From Phycicoccus sp. HDW14 (GTDB taxonomy: Bacteria > Actinomycetota > Actinomycetes > Actinomycetales > Dermatophilaceae): a stretch of DNA of 64,000 bases. Below are positions 16,939 to 27,362 of the stretch, piece by piece. Numbering within the stretch: the first letter of the stretch is position 1; every line of letters starts with the position of its first letter. The stretch spans positions 3,224,001 through 3,288,000 of the forward strand of contig NZ_CP049935.1 of the NCBI RefSeq assembly GCF_011383005.1, read 5' to 3'. The position numbers and the translations under genes were made by a program. The notes under the pieces were generated by a model. The model searched no databases. It saw only the letters and a program-made list of their open reading frames with translations, and had not been told where the DNA came from.

Positions 16939-18093
16939 GTGACGTCCCCGGCCTTCGACCCGCTCGCCGCGCTGCGCCGTGACGGCGACCCCGAGTGCGA
17001 CGTCTTCGTCTGGGGCACCGTCTTCCTCGACATCATCATGACCGGCCTCGAGGCGCTGCCCGACGGCGGCCAGGAGGTGTGGGCCACCGGCATGGGCTCG
17101 TGTCCGGGCGGCATCGCCAACCTCGCCGTCGCGGCCCGCCGGCTCGGCCTGCGCACCTCGCTCGCCGCGGCCTTCGGCGACGACGCGTACGGCGACTTCT
17201 GCTGGGAGACCCTGGCCGACGAGGAGCGCGTCGACCTCAGCCGCTCGCGCCGCTTCGAGGGCTGGCACTCCCCCGTCACCGTGTCGATGGCCGTCGCCCG
17301 TGACCGCGGGATGGTCAGCCACGGCCACGCGCCCCCGCTCGACCCCACGGCGCTCATCGGCGACCCGCCCCGCTCGCGCGCCGTGATGGCCGAGCTCGCG
17401 CCCGACCGCCCGCTGACCGGCGGCACCGACGAGACCTGGGTCGAGAAGGCCCGGGCCGCCGGGGCGCTCGTCTTCGCCGACGTCGGATGGGACCCCTCGG
17501 GCCGCTGGCCGAAGGAGGTCCTCGACCAGCTCACCGTCTGTGACGCGTTCCTGCCCAACGCCGTCGAGGCGATGGCCTACACCCGCACCCGCACGCCCAA
17601 CGAGGCGCTCTACGTGCTCGCCGACCTCGTCCCGCTCGCCGTCGTGACCAACGGCGAGGAGGGTGCGCTGGCCATCGACTCGACCACCGGCGAGGAGGCG
17701 GTCGTGCCGGCGCTGCGCGTCGACGCCCTCGACCCCACGGGCGCCGGCGACGTCTTCGGGGCGGCCGTCGTCCTCGGCACGGTGGCCGGCTGGCCGCTGC
17801 CGCAGCGCATCGGGTTCGCCGCGCTCTGCTCGGCCCTGGCCGTGCAGCACTTCGGGGGGTCGCTCGCCGCACCGGGCTGGGGCGACATCGCCGACTGGTG
17901 GCACCACCTGCGCGACGGCGAGTCCACCGACAGCTACCACCGGTCGCTGCGCCGCCGGTACTCCTTCCTCGACGACCTCGTGCCCGACGTCCCCATCGGC
18001 GCCGAGCGTCGAGCCACCGCCACCATCGCCCGCCACGTCGACGTCGAGGGCTACCGCCCCGTCGCCACCACCACCCCAGGAGAGCCCTCATGA
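16939..18093 (+). CDS. PfkB family carbohydrate kinase
   Basis: This 384-residue sugar kinase has the N-terminal substrate region (VWGTVFLDIIMTGLEALPDG), the first PfkB signature (GSCPGGIANLAVAARRLG) and the catalytic signature DPTGAGDVFGAAVV with its base Asp. It is longer than typical ribokinases because of a C-terminal extension of about 80 residues (WWHHLRDGESTDSYHRS...). The GTG at 16939 follows GAGGAGC. It overlaps the substrate-binding protein start by four bases (ATGA at 18090). It probably phosphorylates the sugar brought in by the downstream ABC importer. Confidence 0.9.
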   Translation: MTSPAFDPLAALRRDGDPECDVFVWGTVFLDIIMTGLEALPDGGQEVWATGMGSCPGGIANLAVAARRLGLRTSLAAAFGDDAYGDFCWETLADEERVDLSRSRRFEGWHSPVTVSMAVARDRGMVSHGHAPPLDPTALIGDPPRSRAVMAELAPDRPLTGGTDETWVEKARAAGALVFADVGWDPSGRWPKEVLDQLTVCDAFLPNAVEAMAYTRTRTPNEALYVLADLVPLAVVTNGEEGALAIDSTTGEEAVVPALRVDALDPTGAGDVFGAAVVLGTVAGWPLPQRIGFAALCSALAVQHFGGSLAAPGWGDIADWWHHLRDGESTDSYHRSLRRRYSFLDDLVPDVPIGAERRATATIARHVDVEGYRPVATTTPGEPS

Positions 18094-19450
18094 GGAGACG
18101 ACCCACGACCACCCTCATCGCCGCCGGGATGCTCGGCGCCCTCGCGCTGGCGGCCTGCACGCCCGGCTCGACGAGCGGCGGCGGCCCCACCGCGTCGCAG
18201 AGCGGCGCCGTGAACACCGACCCCGCCTCGATGGGCACGGTGACCCTGACCGTCTGGGACCAGGAGGTCCGCGGCGGCCAGGCGGCCCAGATCGAGGAGC
18301 TCAACAAGGAGTTCCACGCCAAGTACCCGAACATCACGCTCAAGCGGGTCACGCGCTCGTTCGACGACCTCAAGACGACGCTCGGGCTGGCCCTCTCCGG
18401 CAACACCCCGCCCGACGTCTTCCAGGCCAACAACGGCCGCCCCGACATGGGCAAGTTCGTCCAGGCCGGCCAGCTGCTCCCGCTCGACCGGTACGCCGAC
18501 GCCTACCAGTGGGACGAGCGCTATCCCGAGTCGGTGCGCAAGTACTCGAGCTACTCGACCGACGGCAAGACCTTCGGCACCGGTTCGCTCTACGGGCTCC
18601 CCAGGTCGGCGAGGTCGTCGGCGTCTACGCCGACAAGGCGGTGCTCGCCAAGGCCGGCATCACCGAGGTCCCCACCACGTGGGCCGACTTCGAGGCCAGC
18701 CTCGCGACCCTGAAGGCCAAGGGCCAGCAGCCGCTCGTGCTCGGCAACCTCGACAAGTGGCCGGCCATCCACGTCTTCGGCACGGTGCAGGCCCAGACCA
18801 CGCCGGCCGACCAGATCCGCCAGCTCGGCTTCGGCCAGAAGGGTGGGAGCTGGGTGACCCCGGAGAACACCCAGGCCGCCCAGACCCTCGTCGACTGGGT
18901 CGACAAGGGCTACTTCGGCAAGGACGTCAACGGCCTCGGGTACGACCCGGCCTGGCAGGCCTTCTCCAAGGGCACCGGCGCCTACCTCATCGCCGGCACC
19001 TGGCTGCAGGCCGACCTCGGCAAGGCGATGGGTGACGACCTGACGTTCGTCCTGCCGCCCAAGGCCCAGCAGACCCCGGCCGCGACCGGCGGCACCGGCA
19101 TCCCGTGGGCGGTGTCGAGCAGGACGAAGAACCCCGACGCCGCCGCCGCGTACATCGACTTCATCACGAGCAAGGACGCGATGGGCGTGCTCGCGAAGAC
19201 CGAGAACCTTCCGGTCGCCGACACCGCCGACCAGAAGGCGCCGAGCGCCATCGGGCAGGACGTCTTCACGGCGTTCGGCACGGCGGTCGACGACGACGCC
19301 CTCGTGCCGTACCTCGACTACGCGACCCCGACGATGGCCGACACCCTCGGTGCCGCGCTCCAGGACCTGCTCGCGAAGAAGGCGACCCCGGAGCAGTTCC
19401 TCCAGACGGTGCAGAAGGACTACGGCGACTTCGTCGCCCAGAACGGATGA
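18090..19450 (+). CDS. Sugar ABC transporter substrate-binding lipoprotein (one apparent frameshift)
   Basis: This family 1 extracellular solute-binding protein has a lipoprotein signal peptide (LALAAC, lipid-anchored Cys23). The body shows LTVWDQEVRGGQAAQIEELN and, later, PAATGGTGIPWAVSSRTKNP. The frame breaks at a C run at 18599-18602, where four bases should be five to join TGSLYGLP to QVGEVVGVYADK. Restored length is 453 residues, normal for the family. It is coupled to the kinase upstream and to the permease downstream by ATGA overlaps. No ATPase is encoded in the cluster, so a shared MsiK-like ATPase is expected elsewhere, which is common in actinobacteria. Confidence 0.9.
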
Positions 19451-20387
19451 CGCAGACCGCGACCGCGGCGAGCACCCGCGAGGCCACCCCGCAGCGGGCC
19501 CGCCGCCGACGAGGCGGCGGGCCCCCGGGGAGCCCCGCGCCGTCGGCTGGCTCTACGTCCTGCCGGCCCTGCTCGTCTACGCCGCCTTCCTCCTCTACCC
19601 GCTGCTGCGGGCGGTGCAGATCTCGCTCTACGACTGGAACGGCAACACGCTCGCGACGTGGGTCGGCCTCGACAACTACGTCGACGTCGTCTCCGACCCC
19701 GCGCTGCGCGCCTCGTTCGGGCACGCCCTGGTCCTCATCGCCTTCTACGCGCTGCTGCCGCTGCTCGTCGGGCTCGTCCTCACGGCGATCCTGTCGCGGG
19801 CGAGGGTGCGGGGGCTGGGGTTCTTCCGCACCGTGGTCTTCCTGCCCCAGGTCGTCGCGATGGTCGTCATCGCCGTCGCCTGGAGGCGGATGTACGCCCC
19901 GGACGGCAGCGTCAACGACCTGCTGTCCGCCCTCGGGATGGGGTCGCTGACCCGCGGCTGGCTCGGCGACTACACCGCGGCGCTGCCCGCCGTCGGGCTC
20001 ATCGGCACGTGGTTCGAGATCGGGCTGGTCACCGTGCTGCTGCTCGCCGGCACCGGCAAGATCCCCACCGAGCTCTTCGAGGCCGCCCGGCTCGACGGCG
20101 CCGGGCCCGTCCGCGAGTTCGTCACCGTCACCCTGCCCGCGCTGCGCGGTGAGATCGCGGTGGCCCTGACCCTCACCGTCATCGCCGCCCTACGGACCTT
20201 CGACCTCGTCTACGTGACGACCCGCGGCGGGCCCGGCACCAGCACGTCGGTGCCGTCGTACGAGGTGTACAACCGGGCCTTCCAGCAGGGCCGCGTCGGG
20301 TCGGCCGCCGCCATCGCCGTGGTGCTGACGGTCATCATCTTCGCGATCTCGTTCGGGATCACCCGGATCGCCGAGCGGGACCGCTGA
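19447..20387 (+). CDS. Sugar ABC transporter permease, MalF-like (one apparent frameshift)
   Basis: The ATG at 19447 overlaps the substrate-binding protein stop. The first 25 or so residues (MTQTATAASTREATPQ...) are in one frame and the membrane part (VGWLYVLPALLVYAAFLL...) in another. The G run at 19527-19530 has four bases where five restore continuity, giving 313 residues. Six transmembrane helices are apparent, and the EAA loop is ELFEAARLDGAGPVREFVTV. It forms a heterodimeric channel with the next gene product. Confidence 0.9.
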
Positions 20388-21214
20388 TGCGCGTCTCCCG
20401 CGGCGAGCGCACCGCCAACTACGTCGTCCTCGTGGCCTTCGCCGTCTTCGCCCTGTGGCCGGTGCTCACCGTGCTGCTCGCGGCCCTCGGCCCGGACGAC
20501 GCCGCCGGCGGGTCGGTGGGCGCCGGCGTCCTCGGCCTGCACCCCGAGAACTTCGTCACCGCCTGGGACCAGGGCCGGTTCGGCAGCTACCTGCGCACCA
20601 GCCTGTTCGTGTCCGGCACGGTCGTCGTCGTCAGCGTGCTGTTCTCGCTGCTCAGCGGATACGCCCTCGGCACGATGCCCTTCCGCGGCTCGACCGTGCT
20701 CTTCTACCTCTTCCTCGTCGGCATCATGATGCCGAGCGAGGCCGTGCTCGTGCCGCTCTACTACGACCTGCGCAGCCTCGGGCTCACCGACACGATCTGG
20801 GCGCTGCTGCTGCCACAGGTCGCGCAGTCGGTGGCCTTCGGCACGTTCTGGATGCGCGCCTGGTTCCGGTCCGCGAACCGGTCCGTCGTCGAGGCCGCCC
20901 GGCTCGACGGCGCCTCGACCTGGCGCATCCTCTGGCAGGTGCTCGTGCCGCTCGCCCGACCGGCGGTCGTCACCCTCACCGTGCTCACCTTCATGTGGAC
21001 CTGGAACGAGTTCCTCGTCCCCCTCGTCATGGTCGTCTCCGAGTCGCTGCGCACGGCACCGCTCGGGCTGGCGTTCTTCCAGGGGCAGTACACGCAGGGC
21101 TTCACCCTCCTCGCGGCCGGTGCCTGCATCGTCGCGACGCCGGTGGTCGTGCTCTACCTGTTCCTGCAGCGCCACTTCATCGCCGGGATGCTCGAAGGAG
21201 CAGTCCGGGAGTAG
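20387..21214 (+). CDS. Sugar ABC transporter permease, MalG-like
   Basis: This 275-residue inner membrane protein has about six helices and the conserved EAA loop SVVEAARLDGASTWRILWQV, which contacts the ATPase. The start ATG at 20387 overlaps the previous stop by one base (TGATG). It ends in the typical MalG-like IAGMLEGAVRE tail. Together with the MalF-like permease and the lipoprotein it makes an importer of the CUT1 type, whose substrates are usually oligosaccharides. Confidence 0.93.
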   Translation: MRVSRGERTANYVVLVAFAVFALWPVLTVLLAALGPDDAAGGSVGAGVLGLHPENFVTAWDQGRFGSYLRTSLFVSGTVVVVSVLFSLLSGYALGTMPFRGSTVLFYLFLVGIMMPSEAVLVPLYYDLRSLGLTDTIWALLLPQVAQSVAFGTFWMRAWFRSANRSVVEAARLDGASTWRILWQVLVPLARPAVVTLTVLTFMWTWNEFLVPLVMVVSESLRTAPLGLAFFQGQYTQGFTLLAAGACIVATPVVVLYLFLQRHFIAGMLEGAVRE

Positions 21215-21253
21215 GGGGCAGGGGATCCGTTCCGCGACAGGAAGAGGTCGACG

Positions 21254-24052
21254 ATGACCAGGTTCACGAGCAGATCACGCACGTCCGCGAAGAGGGCGGC
21301 GACGCTCGCCGTCGCGGGGGCGCTCGCCCTCTCCGGCGCGGGGGTGGCGGTCGCGGCTCCGGCCGGTGACCGCGGTGGGGACCACGGCGGGCACGACGCA
21401 CGGCCGCCGGCCTCGAGCACCTCGGCCGGGACCCCGGTCGACCTCGGCGCGCTCTTCGTCGGCGCGCACCCCGACGACGAGGCCGGGTCGCTGTCGGCGT
21501 TCGGCGAGTGGGGGCACGAGAACGGCCTGCGCACCGGCGTCGTCACGGTGACCCGCGGGGAGGGTGGGGGCAACGCCGTCGGCCCCGAGGAGGGTCCGCC
21601 GCTCGGGCTGCTGCGCGAGAAGGAGGAGCGCTCGGCGGTCGCGAAGGCCGGCATCACCGAGGTGTTCACCCTCGACGAGGTCGACTTCTACTACACCGTG
21701 AGCGACGCCCTGACCCAGCAGGTCTGGGACCACGACCAGGTGCTCGGCAAGGTCGTGCGGGTCATCCGCGAGACCCGTCCGGAGATCCTCTTCACGATGG
21801 ACCCCGCCCCGTCGCCGGGCAACCACGGCAACCACCAGGACGCCGCGCGACTGGCCACCGAGGCCTTCGAGGCCGCCGGCGACCCGAAACGCTTCCCCGA
21901 GCAGATCCGCCGCGAGGGGCTGGAGCCGTGGGCGCCCGCCAAGCTGCTGACCCGCGGCACGGCCACCGCCCCCACCGGCCAGCAGTGCATGTCGCAGCTG
22001 ACGACGAAGGACCCGACCCAGACCGTCTACGGCGTCTGGTCCGGGGCGACGGCTCCGGTCGGTCGGTCGTGGGCGGCCGTGGAGCGCGACGCCCAGCGCC
22101 AGTACGCCTCGCAGGGCTGGGCGGGCTTCCCCGACGTGTCGAGCGACCCGACCAGGCTCGGGTGTGACTTTTTCCGCCAGCTCGACTCGCGCGTGCCGTT
22201 CGCCGAGCCGGGAACGGATGCGGCGCACCGCTCGTCGGCCGTGCTGGCCGGTGCGACGGTCCAGCAGCCTGGCGCTGCCCCCCTCGGCACCGGGCTGCGG
22301 GTCGACACCGACCGCTTCGGTGTCCTTCCGGGTCAGGCGTTCCGGGCGACGGTCTCGGTCACCGCTCCCCGGCGCGCACTGCCCGGTGCCACCGTCGCCC
22401 TCGACCTGCCCGACGGCTGGACCGCCCGGGGCGACGGTGACCTCGGCACCGTCCGGCCTGGTCACACGGTGGAGCGCACGTTCCGGGTCACCCCGGCCGC
22501 GGACGCGACGGCCGGTGAGCGGCAGCGCATCGCGGCGCGACTGGCGACGCGGGCCGGGTCGGGGTACTCCGACCGGGTCGTCGAGGTCGTCCCGACGGTG
22601 TCGGCGCAGCAGCAGCTGCTGCCGCAGGTCGCCGCCTTCGAGACCTGGGCCCCGACCGTGGCGCACCAGCCGCAGCTGAGCGGCACCGTGACCCCCGTCC
22701 TGTCCCTGCCGTCCGGAGGAAGCCGTGAGGTGCGGGTCGACTTGCGCAACAACGGGTCCGGCACGGATGCCGGCACGGTGTCGCTCGACCTGCCCGCCGG
22801 GTTCAGCGCCTCCCCGGCCTCGGTGACGTACGGTCCGCTGGCCGGTGGCGCCACCGGCAGCGTGACCTTCACGGTGACCAACACCGACACCTCGCTCAGG
22901 ACGTCGAACCAGGGCGGGACGCCCGGGGCGGCCGCCGGTGACTACGCCTACTCGATCGTCACGACGACCCGGGCGGGGACGGCCACCAGCAAGGCCGCCC
23001 TCGAGCTCGTTCCGGCGACGACCATCGAGCAGGCCTCTGCCGCACCGGTGGTCGACGGGGTCGAGTCACCGGGCGAGTACCCCGGTGACGCGCTCGACCT
23101 CTCCGGGCTCTGGGAGGGCACGGCCTGCTCCTCGGCCGCTGACTGCTCGGCAACGGGCAAGGTGGCCTGGCACGACGACACGCTCACCGTCCTCGTCCAC
23201 GTCACCGACGACACCCTCGGCACGAAGCTCGCGGCCGCCGACTGCAAGCGGCACTGGCGCACCGACTCCGTGGAGATCGCCGTCGACCCGCGCGGCGACA
23301 GCGAGAACACGTCGACCACCTTCAAGGCCGCCGTGCTGCCGGTGACCGCGGAGGGGCCGGCGTGCGGCCTGCGCGACGCCGACAACCACCAGGGCCCGGC
23401 GGCCGAGACGGCACCGGGGATGAAGGTGGCCTCGGTCGTCGACGAGCCCTACGACGGCTACACCGTCGAGGTGTCCATCCCGATGTCCGAGCTCCCGGGC
23501 GCCGTCGACCCCGAGCACCTCGGGCTCGACGTGTTCGTCTACGACTCCGACACCCAGGACAAGACCGGCCAGACGCGCATCGGCTGGTCGACCTGGGGTG
23601 GCGTGCAGGGCGACCCGTACCGCTGGGGTGTCGCGACGCTGCCGGGGTACACCCCGCCCGCCGACCGGCCGGCGGAGGCGCCGGACCCCGTCATCCCGCT
23701 GACGGCGCTGTCCTCGCTCGACAGCCCGCCCAGCCTGGCCCAGGCCGTGCGGGTCGACGTTCCGCTCGCCGGTGACCCCGCGAGCCGTCCGCAGGACGCC
23801 GGTTGGGTCGAGAGCGCCCGGTCCGGCCGGGGTGCGGTGACCGCCCGGCTGCGGACGAACGCGTCGGGCACGGCGCACGTCGTGGTCGTCGACCGCGACG
23901 GGACCGTCGGGTCGCGGACCGTCGAGGTGCGCGCGGGACGTCCGGAGGTGCGGGTCGCGCTCGACCGGGCGCTCGGGCGGGACGCGCGGGTGTACGTCGG
24001 CTGGCTCGACCGGCGCGGCGGCACCCTCGCCTCGGTGGCGCGCCTGCGCTGA
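21254..24052 (+). CDS. Secreted PIG-L (LmbE-like) deacetylase with NEW3-type and CBM9-like domains
   Basis: This is a 932-residue multidomain exoprotein. A signal peptide (residues 1-35) precedes a PIG-L/LmbE N-deacetylase domain (about 60-330) with the zinc motif AHPDDE at 71-76 and a second metal segment GNHGNHQDA. Two NEW3/NPCBM-associated beta-domains follow (about 350-560), then a CBM9-like sugar-binding domain (about 600-800) and a short beta tail. PIG-L enzymes remove N-acetyl groups from sugars such as GlcNAc. It lies 39 bases after the importer, so it may pre-process an extracellular amino-sugar glycan for uptake. This is among the longer architectures of the family. Confidence 0.85.
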   Translation: MTRFTSRSRTSAKRAATLAVAGALALSGAGVAVAAPAGDRGGDHGGHDARPPASSTSAGTPVDLGALFVGAHPDDEAGSLSAFGEWGHENGLRTGVVTVTRGEGGGNAVGPEEGPPLGLLREKEERSAVAKAGITEVFTLDEVDFYYTVSDALTQQVWDHDQVLGKVVRVIRETRPEILFTMDPAPSPGNHGNHQDAARLATEAFEAAGDPKRFPEQIRREGLEPWAPAKLLTRGTATAPTGQQCMSQLTTKDPTQTVYGVWSGATAPVGRSWAAVERDAQRQYASQGWAGFPDVSSDPTRLGCDFFRQLDSRVPFAEPGTDAAHRSSAVLAGATVQQPGAAPLGTGLRVDTDRFGVLPGQAFRATVSVTAPRRALPGATVALDLPDGWTARGDGDLGTVRPGHTVERTFRVTPAADATAGERQRIAARLATRAGSGYSDRVVEVVPTVSAQQQLLPQVAAFETWAPTVAHQPQLSGTVTPVLSLPSGGSREVRVDLRNNGSGTDAGTVSLDLPAGFSASPASVTYGPLAGGATGSVTFTVTNTDTSLRTSNQGGTPGAAAGDYAYSIVTTTRAGTATSKAALELVPATTIEQASAAPVVDGVESPGEYPGDALDLSGLWEGTACSSAADCSATGKVAWHDDTLTVLVHVTDDTLGTKLAAADCKRHWRTDSVEIAVDPRGDSENTSTTFKAAVLPVTAEGPACGLRDADNHQGPAAETAPGMKVASVVDEPYDGYTVEVSIPMSELPGAVDPEHLGLDVFVYDSDTQDKTGQTRIGWSTWGGVQGDPYRWGVATLPGYTPPADRPAEAPDPVIPLTALSSLDSPPSLAQAVRVDVPLAGDPASRPQDAGWVESARSGRGAVTARLRTNASGTAHVVVVDRDGTVGSRTVEVRAGRPEVRVALDRALGRDARVYVGWLDRRGGTLASVARLR

Positions 24053-24069
24053 GGTCCCGGCCCATCGGA

Positions 24070-24115
24070 GTCGAGTGCGGACGTGGTCGCCCCGGCAGCC
24101 ACTTCCGCACTCGAC
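24070..24115. terminator. Inverted repeat after the PIG-L gene (class D)
   Basis: A 17-base arm at 24070-24086 (GTCGAGTGCGGACGTGG) pairs with 24099-24115 with one mismatch, around a 12-base loop. It begins 18 bases after the PIG-L stop, the expected place for a terminator. No U-tract follows, as is usual in very GC-rich actinobacteria. Confidence 0.65.
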
Positions 24116-24251
24116 CCCGGGACAATGAGGGTGACCGTGCCGGAGACGGGCAGGTACGGTGGTCGGACCATGGAGAGCTGACCCACGCACCCCGCTCGCG
24201 CCCGAGGCCCCGCCCGGCGAGCACCCGCCGCACCCCCCGCGTGGAGCCCCC

Positions 24252-25868
<1,617 letters not shown>

Positions 25869-25903
25869 GCGCCGGTGCCGCACGCGCGGGCCGGCACCGG
25901 CGC
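25869..25903. terminator. Inverted repeat after the ABC-F gene
   Basis: Perfect 12-base arms, GCGCCGGTGCCG (25869-25880) and CGGCACCGGCGC (25892-25903), surround an 11-base loop starting directly after the ABC-F stop codon. It is a plausible factor-independent terminator stem without a U-tract. Confidence 0.65.
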
Positions 25904-25946
25904 CCGTCTACCGTGGGGTGATGACCGGCATCGAGGGGGCAGCGCC

Positions 25947-26105
25947 GTGGCCCGGATGACGCGCAAGGGCGACCTGCCGACCAAGGTCTGCGCGACCTGC
26001 GGACGTCCGTTCACCTGGCGGAAGAAGTGGGCCAGGGACTGGGACGAGGTCCGCTACTGCTCCGAGGCCTGCCGCCGCGGGCGCGCTGGCAGGGTGGAGG
26101 CGTGA
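25947..26105 (+). CDS. DUF2256 zinc-ribbon-like small protein
   Basis: This 52-residue protein has [20 protein letters not shown] followed by [14 protein letters not shown], the four-Cys pattern and W-R-K core of DUF2256. The cysteines probably bind zinc. The GTG at 25947 is preceded by a GAGGGGG sequence at good spacing; an in-frame ATG at 25956 is the alternative. The stop overlaps the phosphoesterase GTG by four bases, so the two are coupled. In other genomes DUF2256 genes lie near cryptochrome/photolyase-type or metabolic genes; their role is unknown. Confidence 0.88.
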   Translation: MARMTRKGDLPTKVCATCGRPFTWRKKWARDWDEVRYCSEACRRGRAGRVEA

Positions 26106-26650
26106 CCGGCACCGACGTCCTGCTGATGACCGACACCCACCTGCCGAAGCGCGCGAAGGACCTCCCGGCCCCGCTGTGGGAGGCCGTGGGGCGTGCCGAC
26201 CTCGTCGTGCACGCCGGCGACTGGGTCGACGTCGCGACGCTCGACGCGCTCGAGGCCCGCAGCACCCGGCTGCTCGCCTGCTGGGGCAACAACGACGGAC
26301 CCGACCTGCGGGCCCGGCTGCCCGAGGTCGCGCGCGCGACGGTCGATGGCGTGCGCGTCGCGGTCGTCCACGAGACCGGCGGCCGCGACCGCCGCGAGCA
26401 GCGGATGCGCGCCGCGTACCCGGACGTCGACCTGCTCGTCTTCGGGCACAGCCACATCCCGTGGGACACCGAGCACGAGGGCCTGCGGCTGCTCAACCCG
26501 GGGTCGCCGACCGACCGCCGGGCGCAGCCGGACTTCACCTGGATGACGCTGCGCCTCGAGGGCGGCGCCGTCCACGACGTCCGGCTGCACCGGCTGGCGC
26601 CCGGTGCGTCCCGTCCGGGTCAGGCCGGGGCGTCGGCGAAGCGCAGGTAG
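26102..26650 (+). CDS. Metallophosphoesterase, YfcE/MJ0936 type
   Basis: This 182-residue protein shows the calcineurin-like motif set: MTDTHLP (D-x-H), HAGDWVD (GD), WGNNDGP (GNHD-like, with N replacing H) and FGHSHIPW (GHSH). The family hydrolyses phosphodiesters such as cyclic nucleotides with two metal ions. The GTG at 26102 overlaps the DUF2256 stop. The 3' end overlaps the convergent peroxiredoxin gene by 31 bases, so both mRNAs share an antisense stretch. Function in the pair with DUF2256 is unknown. Confidence 0.88.
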   Translation: MTGTDVLLMTDTHLPKRAKDLPAPLWEAVGRADLVVHAGDWVDVATLDALEARSTRLLACWGNNDGPDLRARLPEVARATVDGVRVAVVHETGGRDRREQRMRAAYPDVDLLVFGHSHIPWDTEHEGLRLLNPGSPTDRRAQPDFTWMTLRLEGGAVHDVRLHRLAPGASRPGQAGASAKRR

Positions 26651-27249
26651 GGCTTGACCTCGTCGACGTTCGCGAAGCGCTCGCGGGCGTCATCGGTCGA
26701 GATGGTCGGCGCGACGATGACCCGCTCGCCCGGCGTCCACTCGGCCGGCGTCGAGACCGGTGCCCGGTCGGTCTGCTGGAGGGCGTCGAGGGCCCGGAGG
26801 ATCTCGGCGAAGTTGCGGCCCACCGACTTCGGGTAGGTGATGGTCAGGCGCACCTTGTCGCTCGGGTCGACGAGGAAGACCGAGCGGACCGTCGAGGTGT
26901 CGCCCTCGCCCGGGTGGATCATGTCGTAGGCCTGCGCGACGGCGCGGTCCCGGTCGGCGATGATCGGGAAGTCGACCTCGACCCCGGCGACCTCGGCGAT
27001 GTCCGGCACCCAGCGCTGGTGGTCCTCGACCGAGTCGACGGACACGGCGATCGGCTTGGCGTTGCGCTGCGCGAACTCGCCCGAGAGGGCCGCGGTCCGG
27101 CCGAGCTCGGTGGTGCAGACGGGCGTGAAGTCGGCCGGGTGGCTGAAGAGGACGGCCCACGAGCCGGCCTTCCAGTCGTGGAAGGAGATCGGGCCGGCGG
27201 TCGAGTCGGCCGTGAAGTCGGGGGCGGTGTCACCGAGGCGGATGGGCAT
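26620..27249 (-). CDS. 1-Cys peroxiredoxin (Prx6-like, AhpC/TSA family)
   Basis: This 209-residue peroxiredoxin has the active-site block HPADFTPVCTTELGR with the peroxidatic Cys and catalytic Thr, followed by VSVDSVEDHQRW and the C-terminal domain typical of Prx6 (GRNFAEILRALDALQQ). There is no obvious resolving cysteine, so it is a 1-Cys type. It reduces peroxides in the cytosol. The ATG at 27247-27249 follows AAGGAG at good spacing. Its stop lies within the 3' end of the convergent phosphoesterase gene. Confidence 0.93.
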   Translation of the reverse strand: MPIRLGDTAPDFTADSTAGPISFHDWKAGSWAVLFSHPADFTPVCTTELGRTAALSGEFAQRNAKPIAVSVDSVEDHQRWVPDIAEVAGVEVDFPIIADRDRAVAQAYDMIHPGEGDTSTVRSVFLVDPSDKVRLTITYPKSVGRNFAEILRALDALQQTDRAPVSTPAEWTPGERVIVAPTISTDDARERFANVDEVKPYLRFADAPA

Positions 27250-27362
27250 CTATAACTCCTTGTTTGGCTACGTCTGCCACGACGTTATCGGTCCAGTGAC
27301 CCAGCGTCTCAGCCTGCCCGCCATCCGGACGCCGGGGGTTCCTGCCGGCCGCGTCCCGGAGC

